A DNA stretch of 64,000 nt, from contig NZ_BOMN01000013.1 in assembly GCF_016862215.1 (NCBI RefSeq), positions 186,001-250,000 on the forward strand. Reading direction: 5' to 3'. The stretch is from Winogradskya humida. GTDB lineage: Bacteria > Actinomycetota > Actinomycetes > Mycobacteriales > Micromonosporaceae. Shown piece by piece: positions 25,574 to 35,052 of the stretch. A model generated the notes under the pieces. The model did no database searches. It was not told where the DNA came from and saw nothing but the letters and a program-made list of their open reading frames with translations. Position 1 is the stretch's first letter. The number at the start of each line of letters is the position of its first letter. The translations under genes and the position numbers were made by a program.

Positions 25574-27924
25574 CAGACCGGTCGGCGCGCAAGATCGTGA
25601 TCATCGGGGCGGGGATCGTCGGGTGCGGGCTGGCGGACGAGCTCACCCGCCGCGGCGAGACCGACGTGACCGTCCTCGAGCAGGGCCCCCTCGAGGACAC
25701 CGGCGGCTCCAGCTTCCACGCGCCCGGCCTGGTCTTCCAGACCAACCCCTCCAAGACCATGGCGGAGCTCGCCCGATACACCGTGGAGAAGTACGCCGAA
25801 CTGGGCTGCTTCGACGCCGTCGGCAGCCTCGAGGTCGCCACCACCCCCGAGCGCCTCGCCGACCTGCACCGCCGGCACGGTTTCGCCACGTCGTGGGGTA
25901 TCGAGGCGTCGCTGCTGGGCCCCGAGGAGTGCGCCGAGCGATACCCGCTGCTGGGTGACACCGTGCTGGGCGGCCTGCTCGTGCCCGGGGACGGCCTGGC
26001 CCGCGCCTCCGCCGCCTGCCACTTCCAGGCCCAGCTCGCGATCGACCGGGGCGCCCGTTTCCTCGGCGGCCAGCGGGTCGTCGAGATCGCGCAGCAGGAC
26101 GGCCGGGTGACCGGTGTCCGCACCCCCGACGCGTTCCACCCCGCGGACGTCGTGGTCAGCTGCGCCGGATTCTGGGGGCCGGTCATCGGCGCGCTGGCGG
26201 GGGTGACGATCCCGCTGCTGCCCATGGCCCATCAGTACGCCTACTCGTCCACGCCCGCCGAACTGCCCGAGACCATCCTGCGTCACCAGGACCGCGACCT
26301 GTACTTCCGCTCCCACGGCGCGCAGCTCGGCATCGGCTCCTACCTGCACCGCCCGATGCCGGTCGACGTCGCCACCCTTGACGGCTCGATCATGGCCTTC
26401 ACCCCGGCGGACTTCGCCGAATCCTGGCAGGCGGCCACCGAGCTGCTCCCGGTGCTGGCGGACGGGCAGGTGGACCGCGGCTTCAACGGCGTCTTCTCCT
26501 TCACCCCCGACGGTTTCCCGCTGCTCGGCGAGGCCCGGAGCCTGCGCGGCTTCTGGACCGCCGAGGCCGTCTGGGTCACCCACTCCGCCGGCGTGGCCCG
26601 GGCGATGGCCGAATGGCTCGTCGACGGGCGGCCCGCCGTCGACCTGCACGAGTGCGACCTCAACCGCTTCGACGCGGCGCAGCTGTCCGCCTCCTACGTG
26701 CGGGAACGCTCCATCCGCAGCTTCATCGAGGTCTACGACATCGTGCACCCGCTCGACCCGCCGTCGGTGCGCGGACTGCGGGTCAGCCCCTTCCAGGAAC
26801 GCCAGGAAGCCCTCGGCGCCGTCTTCGGCGAGGCCGGCGGCTGGGAACGCCCGCTCTGGTACGAGTCCAACGCCGCGCTGGCGACCGTCACCACGCCCCG
26901 GGACGAGTGGTCCTCCCGGCACTGGTCGCCGATCGCGGCGGCCGAGGCGCACGCGACGCGTAACGGGGTCGCTCTCTACGACATGACACCGCTGACACGG
27001 CTCGAGGTCCTCGGCCCGGTGTCGTTCCTGCAGGGCCTGACCAGCAACGACGTGGACCGGCCCGTCGGCGCGGTCGTCTACACCCTGCTGCTCGACGACA
27101 CCGGCGGCATCCTGAGCGACATCACCGTCGCCCGGCTCGCCGAGGACCGTTTCCAGGTCGGCGTCAACGGCCCCCTCGACCTGGACCGCCTGCTGCGGCT
27201 CGCCCCACCCGGTGTCACCGTCCGCGACATCACCGGCGGCACCTGCTGCCTCGGCGTCTGGGGCCCCCTCGCCCGGGAGCTGGTCGCGCCGCTCGCCGAC
27301 ATCGACGTGTCGCACCAGGGCTTCGGCTACTTCAAGGCCCGCGAGGGACATCTCGGCGACGTCCCGGTCACCATGCTGCGCGTCTCCTACGTGGGCGAAC
27401 TCGGCTGGGAGGTCTACACCCGCGCCGACCTCGGACGGCGGCTGTGGGACACGCTCTGGGCAGCCGGTGCCGCGCACGGCGTGATCGCGGCCGGCCGGGC
27501 GGCCTTCACCAGCCTGCGCCTGGAGAAGGGCTACCGGGCGTGGGGAGTCGACATGACCGCCGAGCACGACCCCTACGAGGCCGGGCTGGGCTTCGCGGTG
27601 CGCCTCGACCGCGGTGACTTCACCGGCCGGGCCGCTCTCACCGACCGGCCGCCGCCGCGACGCACACTCACCTGCCTGCTGCTCAACGACACCGGGGACG
27701 TGCCCATGGGCCGCGAACCGGTCTATGTTCGAGGTGTTCCGGCCGGTTACGTCACCAGCGCGGCCTACGGTCACACCGTGGGGGCGCCGATCGCCTACGC
27801 GTGGCTGCCGGCCGGGCTGACCGTGGGTGACACCGTGCGGATCGGCTACTTCGACCGTCTCCTCGACGCGACCGTGGCAGCGGAGCCGCTGGTCGACCCG
27901 AAACACGAACGCATCCGGCGATAG
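25570..27924 (+). CDS. Dimethylglycine oxidase-type FAD/folate enzyme
   Basis: A 784-residue two-part enzyme that demethylates dimethylglycine to sarcosine and passes the methyl carbon to tetrahydrofolate. The N-terminal FAD (DAO) half has IVIIGAGIVGCGLADEL. The motif SSFHAPGLVFQTNPSKTM holds His50, the best candidate for covalent FAD attachment. LRHQDRDLYFRSHG, FSFTPDGFPLLGEA and AVWVTHSAGVARAMAEWL follow. The C-terminal GcvT-like half shows YDMTPLTRLEVLGP, GGTCCLGVWGPLARELV, VSYVGELGWEVY, LRLEKGYRAWG and YVTSAAYGHTVG. It resembles the Arthrobacter enzyme along its length. It overlaps the permease stop by four bases. Confidence 0.93.
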   Translation: MTDRSARKIVIIGAGIVGCGLADELTRRGETDVTVLEQGPLEDTGGSSFHAPGLVFQTNPSKTMAELARYTVEKYAELGCFDAVGSLEVATTPERLADLHRRHGFATSWGIEASLLGPEECAERYPLLGDTVLGGLLVPGDGLARASAACHFQAQLAIDRGARFLGGQRVVEIAQQDGRVTGVRTPDAFHPADVVVSCAGFWGPVIGALAGVTIPLLPMAHQYAYSSTPAELPETILRHQDRDLYFRSHGAQLGIGSYLHRPMPVDVATLDGSIMAFTPADFAESWQAATELLPVLADGQVDRGFNGVFSFTPDGFPLLGEARSLRGFWTAEAVWVTHSAGVARAMAEWLVDGRPAVDLHECDLNRFDAAQLSASYVRERSIRSFIEVYDIVHPLDPPSVRGLRVSPFQERQEALGAVFGEAGGWERPLWYESNAALATVTTPRDEWSSRHWSPIAAAEAHATRNGVALYDMTPLTRLEVLGPVSFLQGLTSNDVDRPVGAVVYTLLLDDTGGILSDITVARLAEDRFQVGVNGPLDLDRLLRLAPPGVTVRDITGGTCCLGVWGPLARELVAPLADIDVSHQGFGYFKAREGHLGDVPVTMLRVSYVGELGWEVYTRADLGRRLWDTLWAAGAAHGVIAAGRAAFTSLRLEKGYRAWGVDMTAEHDPYEAGLGFAVRLDRGDFTGRAALTDRPPPRRTLTCLLLNDTGDVPMGREPVYVRGVPAGYVTSAAYGHTVGAPIAYAWLPAGLTVGDTVRIGYFDRLLDATVAAEPLVDPKHERIRR

Positions 27925-27936
27925 GGGTTCACTGAC

Positions 27937-29094
27937 TTGGCGACTTACGACGTCATCGTGGTGGGGCTGGGCGGCATGGGCAGCTCGGCCGCCTATCATC
28001 TCGCCGCCCGCGGCGAACGGGTCCTCGGCCTGGAGAAGTTCGGCCCCGCCCACGATCAGGGCGCCAGCCACGGCGGCTCCCGGATCACGCGGCAGTCCTA
28101 CTTCGAGAGCCCTGAATACGTGCCGCTGCTGCTGCGGGCCTACGAGCTGTGGGACGGCCTGAAGCAGGACTCCGGCCGCGACGTGATCAGCCTGACCGGC
28201 GGGGTCATGGTCGGGCGCCCGGAGAGCCTGACCGTCGCCGGCAGCCTGCGCAGCGCCCAGCAGTGGGGCCTGGAGCACGAGATGCTCGACGCCACGCAGC
28301 TGCGCCGCCGTTTCCCGGCCATGGCGCCGGGGCCGGAGGAGGTCGCACTCTACGAGGCGAAGGCCGGTTTCGTGCGCCCGGAGGAGACCGTCTCGGCCCA
28401 CCTGGAGCTGGCGGCGAAGCACGGCGCGGACCTGCACTTTCACGAGCCGATGACGAGCTGGGAGACCACCGCTGACGGCGGCGTGCGGGTCGAGACGGCG
28501 TCGGGGAGCTACACCGCCGGGCACCTGGTCGTCACGCCCGGGCCGTGGGCGCCGGAGCTGCTCGCCGAGCTCGGTGTGCCGTTCCTGATCGAGCGGCAGG
28601 TGCAGTACTGGTTCCAGCCGGGCGGCGGGGTCGCCGCCTTCGAGCCGGCGAACTTCCCGATCTACATCTGGGAGGACGCCGACGGGAGCCAGGTCTACGG
28701 CTTCCCGGCTATCGACGGCCCGGACGGCGGCGCGAAGATCGCGTTCTTCCGCCGGGGCGTGCCGACCACCCCCGCGACCATCGACCGCGAGGTGCATCAG
28801 GACGAGATCGACGCCATGGCCGACCGCACCCGGCGCCACTTCCCGGACATGCCCGGCACATTCCTGCGCGCGAAGACCTGTCTCTACAGCAACACACCCG
28901 ACGAGCATTTCGTCATCGCCCCGCACCCGGGCTCCCCGTCGGTGACGGTGGCCTGCGGTTTCTCCGGGCACGGCTTCAAATTCGTCCCGGTGGTCGGCGA
29001 GATCCTCGCCGACCTGGCGACCACGGGCGCGACGGCGCACCCGATCGCCCTGTTCGACCCGCACCGTTTCGCGTCGCACCTGACCCAGGGGTGA
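27937..29094 (+). CDS. Monomeric sarcosine oxidase / N-methyl amino acid oxidase
   Basis: A 385-residue flavin oxidase that converts sarcosine to glycine, formaldehyde and peroxide. The FAD loop is [38 protein letters not shown] contains the conserved flavin-contacting Ser/His-Gly-Gly-Ser-Arg segment. [15 protein letters not shown] places Cys315 at the covalent FAD site, the same number as in the monomeric sarcosine oxidase. [20 protein letters not shown] closes the fold. It starts with TTG after a GGGG ribosome site, 12 bases after the dimethylglycine oxidase gene. N-methyltryptophan oxidase is the nearest alternative; context favours sarcosine. Confidence 0.92.
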   Translation: MATYDVIVVGLGGMGSSAAYHLAARGERVLGLEKFGPAHDQGASHGGSRITRQSYFESPEYVPLLLRAYELWDGLKQDSGRDVISLTGGVMVGRPESLTVAGSLRSAQQWGLEHEMLDATQLRRRFPAMAPGPEEVALYEAKAGFVRPEETVSAHLELAAKHGADLHFHEPMTSWETTADGGVRVETASGSYTAGHLVVTPGPWAPELLAELGVPFLIERQVQYWFQPGGGVAAFEPANFPIYIWEDADGSQVYGFPAIDGPDGGAKIAFFRRGVPTTPATIDREVHQDEIDAMADRTRRHFPDMPGTFLRAKTCLYSNTPDEHFVIAPHPGSPSVTVACGFSGHGFKFVPVVGEILADLATTGATAHPIALFDPHRFASHLTQG

Positions 29095-29100
29095 GTGCAC

Positions 29101-30201
29101 ATGAGCAGTCTTCTTCCGACGCTGCCAGGCCACTACTACACCGACCCTTCCCTCTTCGCGGTCGAACAGGACCGCATCTTCTCCGCCATGTGGTTCTGCG
29201 TGGTGCGCTCGTCGGACATCGCCACCCCCGGCGCCTTCCGCACGGTGCCGGTCGGGGGCGAGTCGGTGCTGGTGACCCGCAACTCCGCCGGAGCGGCCCG
29301 GGCCTTCCTCAATGTGTGCCGTCATCGTGGAGCCCAGCTTTGTGCCTCCCCTGAGGGGAGTGTCAAGCGCACTTTCCGTTGCGCGTATCACGCCTGGGCG
29401 TACGACCTGGACGGCAGGCTGGTGGCGGCACCCAACCTGGTCAAGATGCCCGACATCGACCGTGTCGAATACGGTCTCCGGCAGGTCCACGTGCGGGAAT
29501 GGCTCGGCTACGTCTGGGTCTGCCTGGCCGACGAACCACCGTCGTTCGAGGACGAGGTGCAGGGCGCCTGCGTGGAGCGGCTGGGCGATCTGGCCTCGGT
29601 CGAGCGGTACGGCATAGCCGATCTCGCCGTCGGCAGGCGCATCCGCTACGACGTGAAGGCCAACTGGAAGCTCATCATCGAGAACTTCATGGAGTGCTAC
29701 CACTGCGCGACGATCCACCCCGAGCTGACCCACGTCCTGCCGGAGTTCGCCGGTGGCTACGCGGCGCAGTCGTACGTCGGGCACGGCGCGGAATTCGGCC
29801 CGGACGTCCAGGGCTTCACCGTCGACGGCAGCGCCGGGGTGCAGACCATCGCCGGCATCGACGAGTCCCAGGACCGCCGCTACTTCGCCGTCACGATCAA
29901 ACCGCAGGTCTTCATCAACCTCGTCCCCGACCACGTCATCATCCACCGTATGTTCCCGCTCGCCGTGGACCGCACGATCGTGGAGTGCGACTGGCTCTAC
30001 CTGCCGTCGGTGGTGGAGTCGGGCGTCGACCTCTCCCGCTCGGTCGAGCTCTTCGACCTCGTCAACCGTCAGGACTTCGAGGCCTGCGAGAGCTGCCAGC
30101 CGGGCATGGCCTCCCGCTCGTACGCGCAGGGCGGTGTCCTGGTCCCCAGCGAGCACCACATCTCCGAGTTCCACGAGTGGGCCCGCTCCAAGATCGCGTG
30201 A
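29101..30201 (+). CDS. gbcA: Rieske oxygenase, glycine betaine demethylase (GbcA-like)
   Basis: A 366-residue ring-hydroxylating-type oxygenase subunit. The Rieske 2Fe-2S ligands are Cys73/His75 (NVCRHRG) and Cys94/His97 (RCAYHAWAYDLDG). The mononuclear iron site is NFMECYHCATIHPEL (His201 and His206, with a downstream carboxylate). The LTHVLPEFAGGYAAQSYVGHG segment and betaine-gene context support the betaine monooxygenase that yields dimethylglycine and formaldehyde. AGGGGTGA six bases upstream selects ATG 29101 over an in-frame GTG at 29095. The expected flavin/2Fe-2S reductase partner (GbcB) is not in the window. Confidence 0.88.
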   Translation: MSSLLPTLPGHYYTDPSLFAVEQDRIFSAMWFCVVRSSDIATPGAFRTVPVGGESVLVTRNSAGAARAFLNVCRHRGAQLCASPEGSVKRTFRCAYHAWAYDLDGRLVAAPNLVKMPDIDRVEYGLRQVHVREWLGYVWVCLADEPPSFEDEVQGACVERLGDLASVERYGIADLAVGRRIRYDVKANWKLIIENFMECYHCATIHPELTHVLPEFAGGYAAQSYVGHGAEFGPDVQGFTVDGSAGVQTIAGIDESQDRRYFAVTIKPQVFINLVPDHVIIHRMFPLAVDRTIVECDWLYLPSVVESGVDLSRSVELFDLVNRQDFEACESCQPGMASRSYAQGGVLVPSEHHISEFHEWARSKIA

Positions 30202-30204
30202 GAA

Positions 30205-30242
30205 CGCCGGGGCCCCCGGCAACCGTCCGGAGGCCCCGGGCG
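30205..30242 (+). terminator. GC-rich hairpin after the betaine gene cluster
   Basis: CGCCGGGGCC pairs with GGCCCCGGGCG (one bulge) four bases after the gbcA-like stop and just before the MFS gene. No U-tract follows, so it may terminate or only attenuate transcription into the MFS gene. Confidence 0.5.
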
Positions 30243-30249
30243 CAGAATC

Positions 30250-31428
30250 ATGATCATGTCGGCTGACTTCACGCTCCGGTCGGTCGCGCTCCCCGCGTAC
30301 GGTCCGTCGTTGCTCTATGGGTTTTCGTCCGGTCTGACCGCGCCGGTGATCGCGCTCACCGCGATCCACCGCGGGGCTTCCGTGGCCGTTGCCGGGCTGA
30401 TCGTGGCGCTGATGGGGATCGGCTCGCTCGTGGCGAACATCCCCGCGGGCGTGCTCACCACGCGGTACGGCGAACGCCTCGCGATGATCGGCGCCTCCGT
30501 CCTCACGGCGGTGGGGCTGGGGCTCTGCGTGATCGACGTGGGGCTGTGGCCGTTCGCCGGCGGGGTGCTGGCGGTGGGCGTGGCGGGCGCCGTGTTCCAG
30601 CTGGCGCGGCAGTCGTACCTGACGGAAGTGGTGCCCTTCGGTATGCGGGCACGGGCGATGTCCACGCTCGGCGGTGTGGTGCGGATCGGCTCGTTCGTGG
30701 GTGCTTTCGCGGGAGCGGGGGCGATCACGCTGTGGGGGCTGGACAGCGCGTACGTGCTGGCCCTGATCGCCATGGCCGGCGCCGGAGTGATCACCTATGC
30801 GGTGCCGGATCTGACCGAACGCGACGCCTCTCCCGCGGGGAGGGGCACGGTCTCGACGTGGTCGATCATCAAGGATCATCGGGGTACGCTGGCCACGCTC
30901 GGCGCCGGGGTCCTGCTGCTCTCCGCGATCCGGCAGACCCGTCAGGTGGTGGTCCCGCTCTGGGCCGAGCACCTGCACCTGAGCCCCAGCACGTCATCGG
31001 TCCTGTTCGGCGTCTCCGGCGCGATCGAGGCGCTGGCCTTCTACCCGGCCGGGCTGGTCATGGACCGCTGGGGCCGGCGCGCCGTCGCGGTCCCCTGCAC
31101 CCTGATCATGGGCGTGTCTTTTTTGATCATGCCGTTCACCCACGCGGCGGTCACCCTCGGCGTGGTCGCGGTCGTGATGGGCCTGGGCAACGGGATCGGC
31201 TCGGGCATCATCAACACGCTGGGCGCCGACAGCGCCCCCGCGCTCGGCCGCCCGACCTTCCTCGGCGTCTGGCGCGAGCTGGCCGACGGCGGCGCGGCGC
31301 TCGGCCCGCTGCTGCTCTCCGCGGTGACCGGCCTCGCGGGCCTCGCCAGCGGCATCGCGGTCTCCGGCCTCGTCGGCCTCGCTGCCGCGGCGGTGCTCTA
31401 CCGCTTCGCGCCGAGAAGAATCCAGTAA
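30250..31428 (+). CDS. MFS transporter
   Basis: A 392-residue major facilitator with about 12 membrane segments. The loop-2 motif is degenerate (GVLTTRYGERLAM). YPAGLVMDRWGRRAVAVPCT is the equivalent loop in the second half. ATG 30250 is followed by another in-frame ATG at 30256. It sits 48 bp after the betaine genes behind a hairpin, so it may be weakly co-transcribed. It could export or import a betaine-pathway compound, but no substrate can be read from sequence. Its 3' end overlaps the convergent GNAT gene by 31 bp. Confidence 0.88.
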   Translation: MIMSADFTLRSVALPAYGPSLLYGFSSGLTAPVIALTAIHRGASVAVAGLIVALMGIGSLVANIPAGVLTTRYGERLAMIGASVLTAVGLGLCVIDVGLWPFAGGVLAVGVAGAVFQLARQSYLTEVVPFGMRARAMSTLGGVVRIGSFVGAFAGAGAITLWGLDSAYVLALIAMAGAGVITYAVPDLTERDASPAGRGTVSTWSIIKDHRGTLATLGAGVLLLSAIRQTRQVVVPLWAEHLHLSPSTSSVLFGVSGAIEALAFYPAGLVMDRWGRRAVAVPCTLIMGVSFLIMPFTHAAVTLGVVAVVMGLGNGIGSGIINTLGADSAPALGRPTFLGVWRELADGGAALGPLLLSAVTGLAGLASGIAVSGLVGLAAAAVLYRFAPRRIQ

Positions 31429-31883
31429 CGCCGCGCACCCTTACGGACATCGTCGAGTACGCCGCCCTGGCTCTCGATCGTCCGCGCCGACGCCTCGTTC
31501 CCGTCCGCGCACAGCACCAGAACCCGCTCCAGCCCCAGCTCCCGGGCCTCCCCGAGCATCGCGCCCAGCGCCCAGCTCGCCAGCCCCCGTCGCCGCGCAC
31601 CCGGCCGGATGCCGTACCCCAGATGCCCCATCGGCGGAGCCGACCCGTCCGGTTCCTGCCGGAGCGCGATCCCGCCCTGCACCCGGCCGTCCTCGACGAT
31701 CCACCGGAACAGCGCCGGCGATGCCGCCAGCCGCGCCGTCCAGGCGGCGAACCCCGCATCGGACTCGACCTCGTCACCGTCGTGCAGCCCGAAACCGTCC
31801 TCGTGACGCCCCGGCCCCCACTCCCGATGCGCCTCCAGCCAGGCCGCGTGCAGACGGACGGTGGGCGCGACGAGCTCAGGCAT
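31398..31883 (-). CDS. GNAT-family N-acetyltransferase
   Basis: A 161-residue acetyltransferase. The acetyl-CoA binding motif A is GYGIRPGARRRGLASWALG (about 90-108). The VLVLCADGNEASARTIESQG segment and a final WILL strand follow. ATG 31883 overlaps the end of the upstream membrane-protein gene by eight bases, placing it third in an operon with that gene and a binding protein. The substrate is unknown. Confidence 0.9.
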   Translation of the reverse strand: MPELVAPTVRLHAAWLEAHREWGPGRHEDGFGLHDGDEVESDAGFAAWTARLAASPALFRWIVEDGRVQGGIALRQEPDGSAPPMGHLGYGIRPGARRRGLASWALGAMLGEARELGLERVLVLCADGNEASARTIESQGGVLDDVRKGARRYWILLGAKR

Positions 31884-32895
31884 CCGACGACGATAGCGCC
31901 GCCGCGGGATCGGGCGTGGTCGCGGTGCGGCAGGCCGCGTCGGTGGGCGCCGCCGGGCGCCGCCGCCGGCCCCAGGCCTCCAGCAGGGAGTCCTCGATGT
32001 GCAGGTCGCGGACCCGGACGCGGTAGATCGGCAGCTGCTCCGCGGACGGGCACAGGACGCGCCCCTCGATATCGTCGTTGGGGAGGTAACGGATGCCACC
32101 CTCCTCTCGCAGTACCGCGGTCAGCTGGTCGTCCGAGGTGATGACGTAACCGCGTACGGTCTCCTGCGGTCCCCCGTCGTGGCTGACCGTGGTGACGGTC
32201 AGCGGCAGGACGGGCACGGTCAGCACGGGGACCGCCGACCAGACCGCCAGCGCCAGGACCGCCGGTTGGCCCACCCGGGCCAGAACCCGCGCGACCGGGA
32301 CCGGGACCGGCCCGGGTGCCAGCGAGGCGAGCAGCGGAGGAATCGCGAACATGGCGACGATGAACCCGTCCTCCGACAGCACCGGCCGGACCAGCCAGTA
32401 ATAGCCGATCAGCAGGATCGCGTAGACGCCGAGACGTTCCGCGCGATCGAAGCCACGATAGGCCGGGACCGTCTGGAAGGCCATGACGAATGCCGGCAGG
32501 AGCAGCGGCAGATACAGGATCTGCCACGTAGCACCGGCCAGCACGAACGTGGCGACGAGCAGCCACAGCGGTGTCGCGGCGGCCCAGCGCGCGAACAGCG
32601 GCTCACGCCGCAAGGGCCGGCCGGCGGTCCGGGCGTCCGCGGCGCTCACGCCCAGCAGCGTTCCCAGGGCGAAGATCACGACCAGAACCATCGTGACCGT
32701 ACGCGTACCGATGAGAAACATGGACGCGAAGAGGTTCACCGTGTTGACGTTCGCCACGATGAGCAACGTGGTCTGCAGCTCCCCGCCTGCCTCGATCCAG
32801 AGCCGCAGCAACGAGAGCGCCGCCGGCCCCGCCACCACGACGGTCCAGAAAGCCTGGCCACCGTGGGGCCTGCTACGCGGTTCGGGCGTCGTCAT
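31876..32895 (-). CDS. Polytopic membrane protein, family not recognised
   Basis: A 339-residue protein with about eight hydrophobic segments between residues 13 and 260 (for example AFWTVVVAGPAALSLLRLW, TVTMVLVVIFALGTLLGV, ILYLPLLLPAFVMAF). An outside or cytosolic C-terminal domain of about 80 residues follows, with a conserved-looking core (VRGYVITSDDQLTAVLREEG, then GGIRYLPNDDIEGRVLCP). The tail is Ala/Thr-rich. It is coupled by ATGA to the binding-protein gene upstream and overlaps the GNAT gene. No transporter or enzyme motif is evident. It could be a partner of the binding protein. Confidence 0.75.
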   Translation of the reverse strand: MTTPEPRSRPHGGQAFWTVVVAGPAALSLLRLWIEAGGELQTTLLIVANVNTVNLFASMFLIGTRTVTMVLVVIFALGTLLGVSAADARTAGRPLRREPLFARWAAATPLWLLVATFVLAGATWQILYLPLLLPAFVMAFQTVPAYRGFDRAERLGVYAILLIGYYWLVRPVLSEDGFIVAMFAIPPLLASLAPGPVPVPVARVLARVGQPAVLALAVWSAVPVLTVPVLPLTVTTVSHDGGPQETVRGYVITSDDQLTAVLREEGGIRYLPNDDIEGRVLCPSAEQLPIYRVRVRDLHIEDSLLEAWGRRRRPAAPTDAACRTATTPDPAAALSSSDA

Positions 32896-33887
32896 CGGCC
32901 CGGCGACTTGGCGTCGTAGTCCAGCAGGTCGGGCACCTGCGCCGGCGCGGGCTGCGAGGCCGGGCCGAGATGGCTCAGATACTGCCTGTACGCCCGCTGC
33001 CACTCGGTGGACCGCCCCGCCTGCTGGTCACGGTAGCTCTTGTAGAGGAAGTAGTCGATCAGCTCACGCAGCGCGACGTTGTCCTTGGCGACACCGATGC
33101 CGAGCTCCTCGATCCCGGGATTGCCCAGGGTCGTCAACTGGATGGCGGGCAGCTCGAACTTACGGGGATACTCAGCGGCGAACCCCGCGAGGACCGTACG
33201 GTCACTGCTCATGGCCTGGAATGTTCCGTCCCTGAGCCCCTTGAAGCAGTCGCGGTCGCTGTTGAGCGGGGTAACCGGGATCCGCCTCTCGTTCAGCAAT
33301 GCCTCGGACGTGGAACCGGTCGACGTGCAGACCTCATAGGCGGGCTTCTTCAGATCCCCGATCGTCGCGATACGGCCTTTCAACGCGGCCGGGATGAGCA
33401 CGCTCTGCTCGGTGAGCAGGTACGGGCCGGCGAACCCGATGCTCTTGGCCCGATCCGCGTTGATGGAGAAACTCGCGACGACCATGTCAACGGTTTTCGC
33501 CTCCAGCACCTTCATCCGGTCGGCGATGCTGCTCAGCGGCACCCAGTCGATTTTGTCGTCGCCCTCGTACCCCAGGTTCCTCGCGATGTAGCGCGCCACC
33601 TCGACGTCGAATCCCTTGTTGACGCCGCGCTCCGTGTAGCCCATGGTCCGCTGCCAGGTGTAGACGCCGATCCGCAGCTTCGGGGACCGGTTCGGATCCC
33701 GGAGCCCGGCCTCGACCATCTTGTCCTCGACCGACGGCGGCGGAACGTGAGTAGCGTTCTCGCACGCCGCCACGATGAGAAGCGTGATCAGCAACGTCAG
33801 GCTCACGGCCGACCGGAATCGCGGCATCGCCCAGCGACGCCGCACCGGCGGAACGCATTCTTCGGAAGCGGGTGCCGATCGCCTCAT
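32892..33887 (-). CDS. Amino-acid-type extracellular solute-binding lipoprotein (SBP_bac_3)
   Basis: A 331-residue protein of the glutamate/glutamine-binding class: KLRIGVYTWQRTMGYTERG, then GFDVEVARYIARNLGYEG, SIADRMKVLEAKTVDMVVASFSI, FAGPYLLTEQSVLIP and GVAKDNVALRELIDYFL. A lipobox (LIVAAC) ends the signal peptide. ATG 33887 is used; ATG 33827 (MPRFRSAV) gives a shorter, more typical signal peptide and is equally possible. It is followed by a membrane protein, not by an ABC permease/ATPase pair, so it may act as a sensor or lone receptor. Confidence 0.85.
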   Translation of the reverse strand: MRRSAPASEECVPPVRRRWAMPRFRSAVSLTLLITLLIVAACENATHVPPPSVEDKMVEAGLRDPNRSPKLRIGVYTWQRTMGYTERGVNKGFDVEVARYIARNLGYEGDDKIDWVPLSSIADRMKVLEAKTVDMVVASFSINADRAKSIGFAGPYLLTEQSVLIPAALKGRIATIGDLKKPAYEVCTSTGSTSEALLNERRIPVTPLNSDRDCFKGLRDGTFQAMSSDRTVLAGFAAEYPRKFELPAIQLTTLGNPGIEELGIGVAKDNVALRELIDYFLYKSYRDQQAGRSTEWQRAYRQYLSHLGPASQPAPAQVPDLLDYDAKSPGR

Positions 33888-33987
33888 GCATTGTCCATTC
33901 TCTTCGGCCACCTCCCGAAAAGGTGGTCCGATATAGCACGATATAACCGTCACCCAAACGAATGCCTCAGCCGCCTATGCTGGCCCG

Positions 33988-34380
33988 GTGCAGATCAACC
34001 TCGTGTCCCTGATCGTCGAGGCGTACGACCCCGCGATCGAGTTCTTCACCCAGGCGCTCGGCTTCGACCTCGTCGAGGACTCCGCGTCGCTGACCAACGA
34101 CGGCCGCCCCAAGCGCTGGGTCGTGGTGCGCCCGCCGGGGGCGGAGACGGGCATCCTGCTCGCCCAGGCCGACGGCGAGGAGCAGCGCGCGGCGATCGGC
34201 AACCAGCTCGCCGGGCGGGTCGGGTTCTTCCTCAACGTCGACGACTTCGACGAGGCGTACCAGCGGATGCTCAGGGCCGGGGTCACGTTCCTGGAGGAGC
34301 CGCGCTCGGAGGCGTACGGCAAGGTCGTCGTCTTCCGCGACATCGCCGGCAACCCCTGGGACCTCCTCGGTCCCGCCTGA
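33988..34380 (+). CDS. VOC-family (glyoxalase-like) protein
   Basis: A 130-residue single-domain metal-dependent lyase/dioxygenase fold: LIVEAYDPAIEFFTQALGFDL, FFLNVDDFDEAYQRMLRAGV, and VVFRDIAGNPWDLLGP at the C-terminus with the usual Asp/Glu ligand region. GTG 33988 lies six bases after a TATGCT -10 element, indicating a leaderless mRNA. The substrate is unknown. It is convergent with a TetR gene three bases away. Confidence 0.9.
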   Translation: MQINLVSLIVEAYDPAIEFFTQALGFDLVEDSASLTNDGRPKRWVVVRPPGAETGILLAQADGEEQRAAIGNQLAGRVGFFLNVDDFDEAYQRMLRAGVTFLEEPRSEAYGKVVVFRDIAGNPWDLLGPA

Positions 34381-34383
34381 CGC

Positions 34384-35031
34384 TCAGGCTGCGAGCAGAC
34401 CGTCGACGAGGGCGCGGAGCCCCTCGGGGTAGGTGTCGCGGGCGGCCAGGGCGGGCCATTGGGGGCCGATGGCTGCCAGGTGCGGGAGCTCGGCGGCGTC
34501 GAAGGCGGTGAAGTCGCCGTCGTCGCGGCGCCGGGCGGAGCGGACGAGGATCTCGCCGACCGTGTAGTACCAGATGCTGCGGAAGACGCCGACGGCCTGG
34601 GACGGCGTACATCCATGGTCGACGGCACCTGCCACGATGGCCTCGACGAGACGCAGGGCGGGCAGGCCGAGCAGGCCGACGAAGCCGTCGGTGGTGAGGA
34701 TTCCGGTGACCCAGGGCCAGGCGGCGAGCGCGTCGTGCATCGCGGTCGCCGCCGCGAGGATGCGCTCCCGCGGATCGTCGGGCAGATCCCACTGCGGGAG
34801 CTCTTCCGCGTACGCGTTGAGCAGCTGAAGCAGCAGATCCTCCTTGTCCCGCACGTGGTGGTAGAGGGTCGTCGACCCGATGCCCAGCTCGGCGGCCAGC
34901 CCGCGCACGGTCAGCTTCTCCCAGCCGTCCCGGTCGATCAGCCGGCGCGTGGCGGCCAGGATCTGCGCCCGGGAGGTCACGGGCGGCCGGCCGGTGCGGC
35001 CCTGCGGGGAGTCTGATCGAGGCACCGGCAC
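34384..35031 (-). CDS. TetR-family regulator of the divergent MFS pump
   Basis: A 215-residue repressor. The N-terminal HTH reads SRAQILAATRRLIDRDGWEKLTV, then LAAELGIGSTTLYHHVRDKEDLL. The C-terminal TetR_C-type ligand domain contains GILTTDGFVGLLGLPALRLV. The start is GTG 35031 (or GTG 35025). It is divergent from a drug-type MFS gene across a 56-bp region with a perfect 12-bp palindrome over the MFS start, so it almost certainly represses that pump. Confidence 0.92.
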   Translation of the reverse strand: MPVPRSDSPQGRTGRPPVTSRAQILAATRRLIDRDGWEKLTVRGLAAELGIGSTTLYHHVRDKEDLLLQLLNAYAEELPQWDLPDDPRERILAAATAMHDALAAWPWVTGILTTDGFVGLLGLPALRLVEAIVAGAVDHGCTPSQAVGVFRSIWYYTVGEILVRSARRRDDGDFTAFDAAELPHLAAIGPQWPALAARDTYPEGLRALVDGLLAA

Positions 35032-35052
35032 ATTGTCGCTTTTTTCGTGCGC

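Noticed and set aside
25207..30978. A 1923-codon open frame on the minus strand opposite the betaine genes
   Set aside because: It has no recognisable domains and is the antisense shadow of at least six well-supported plus-strand genes. Long antisense frames are expected at this GC content.
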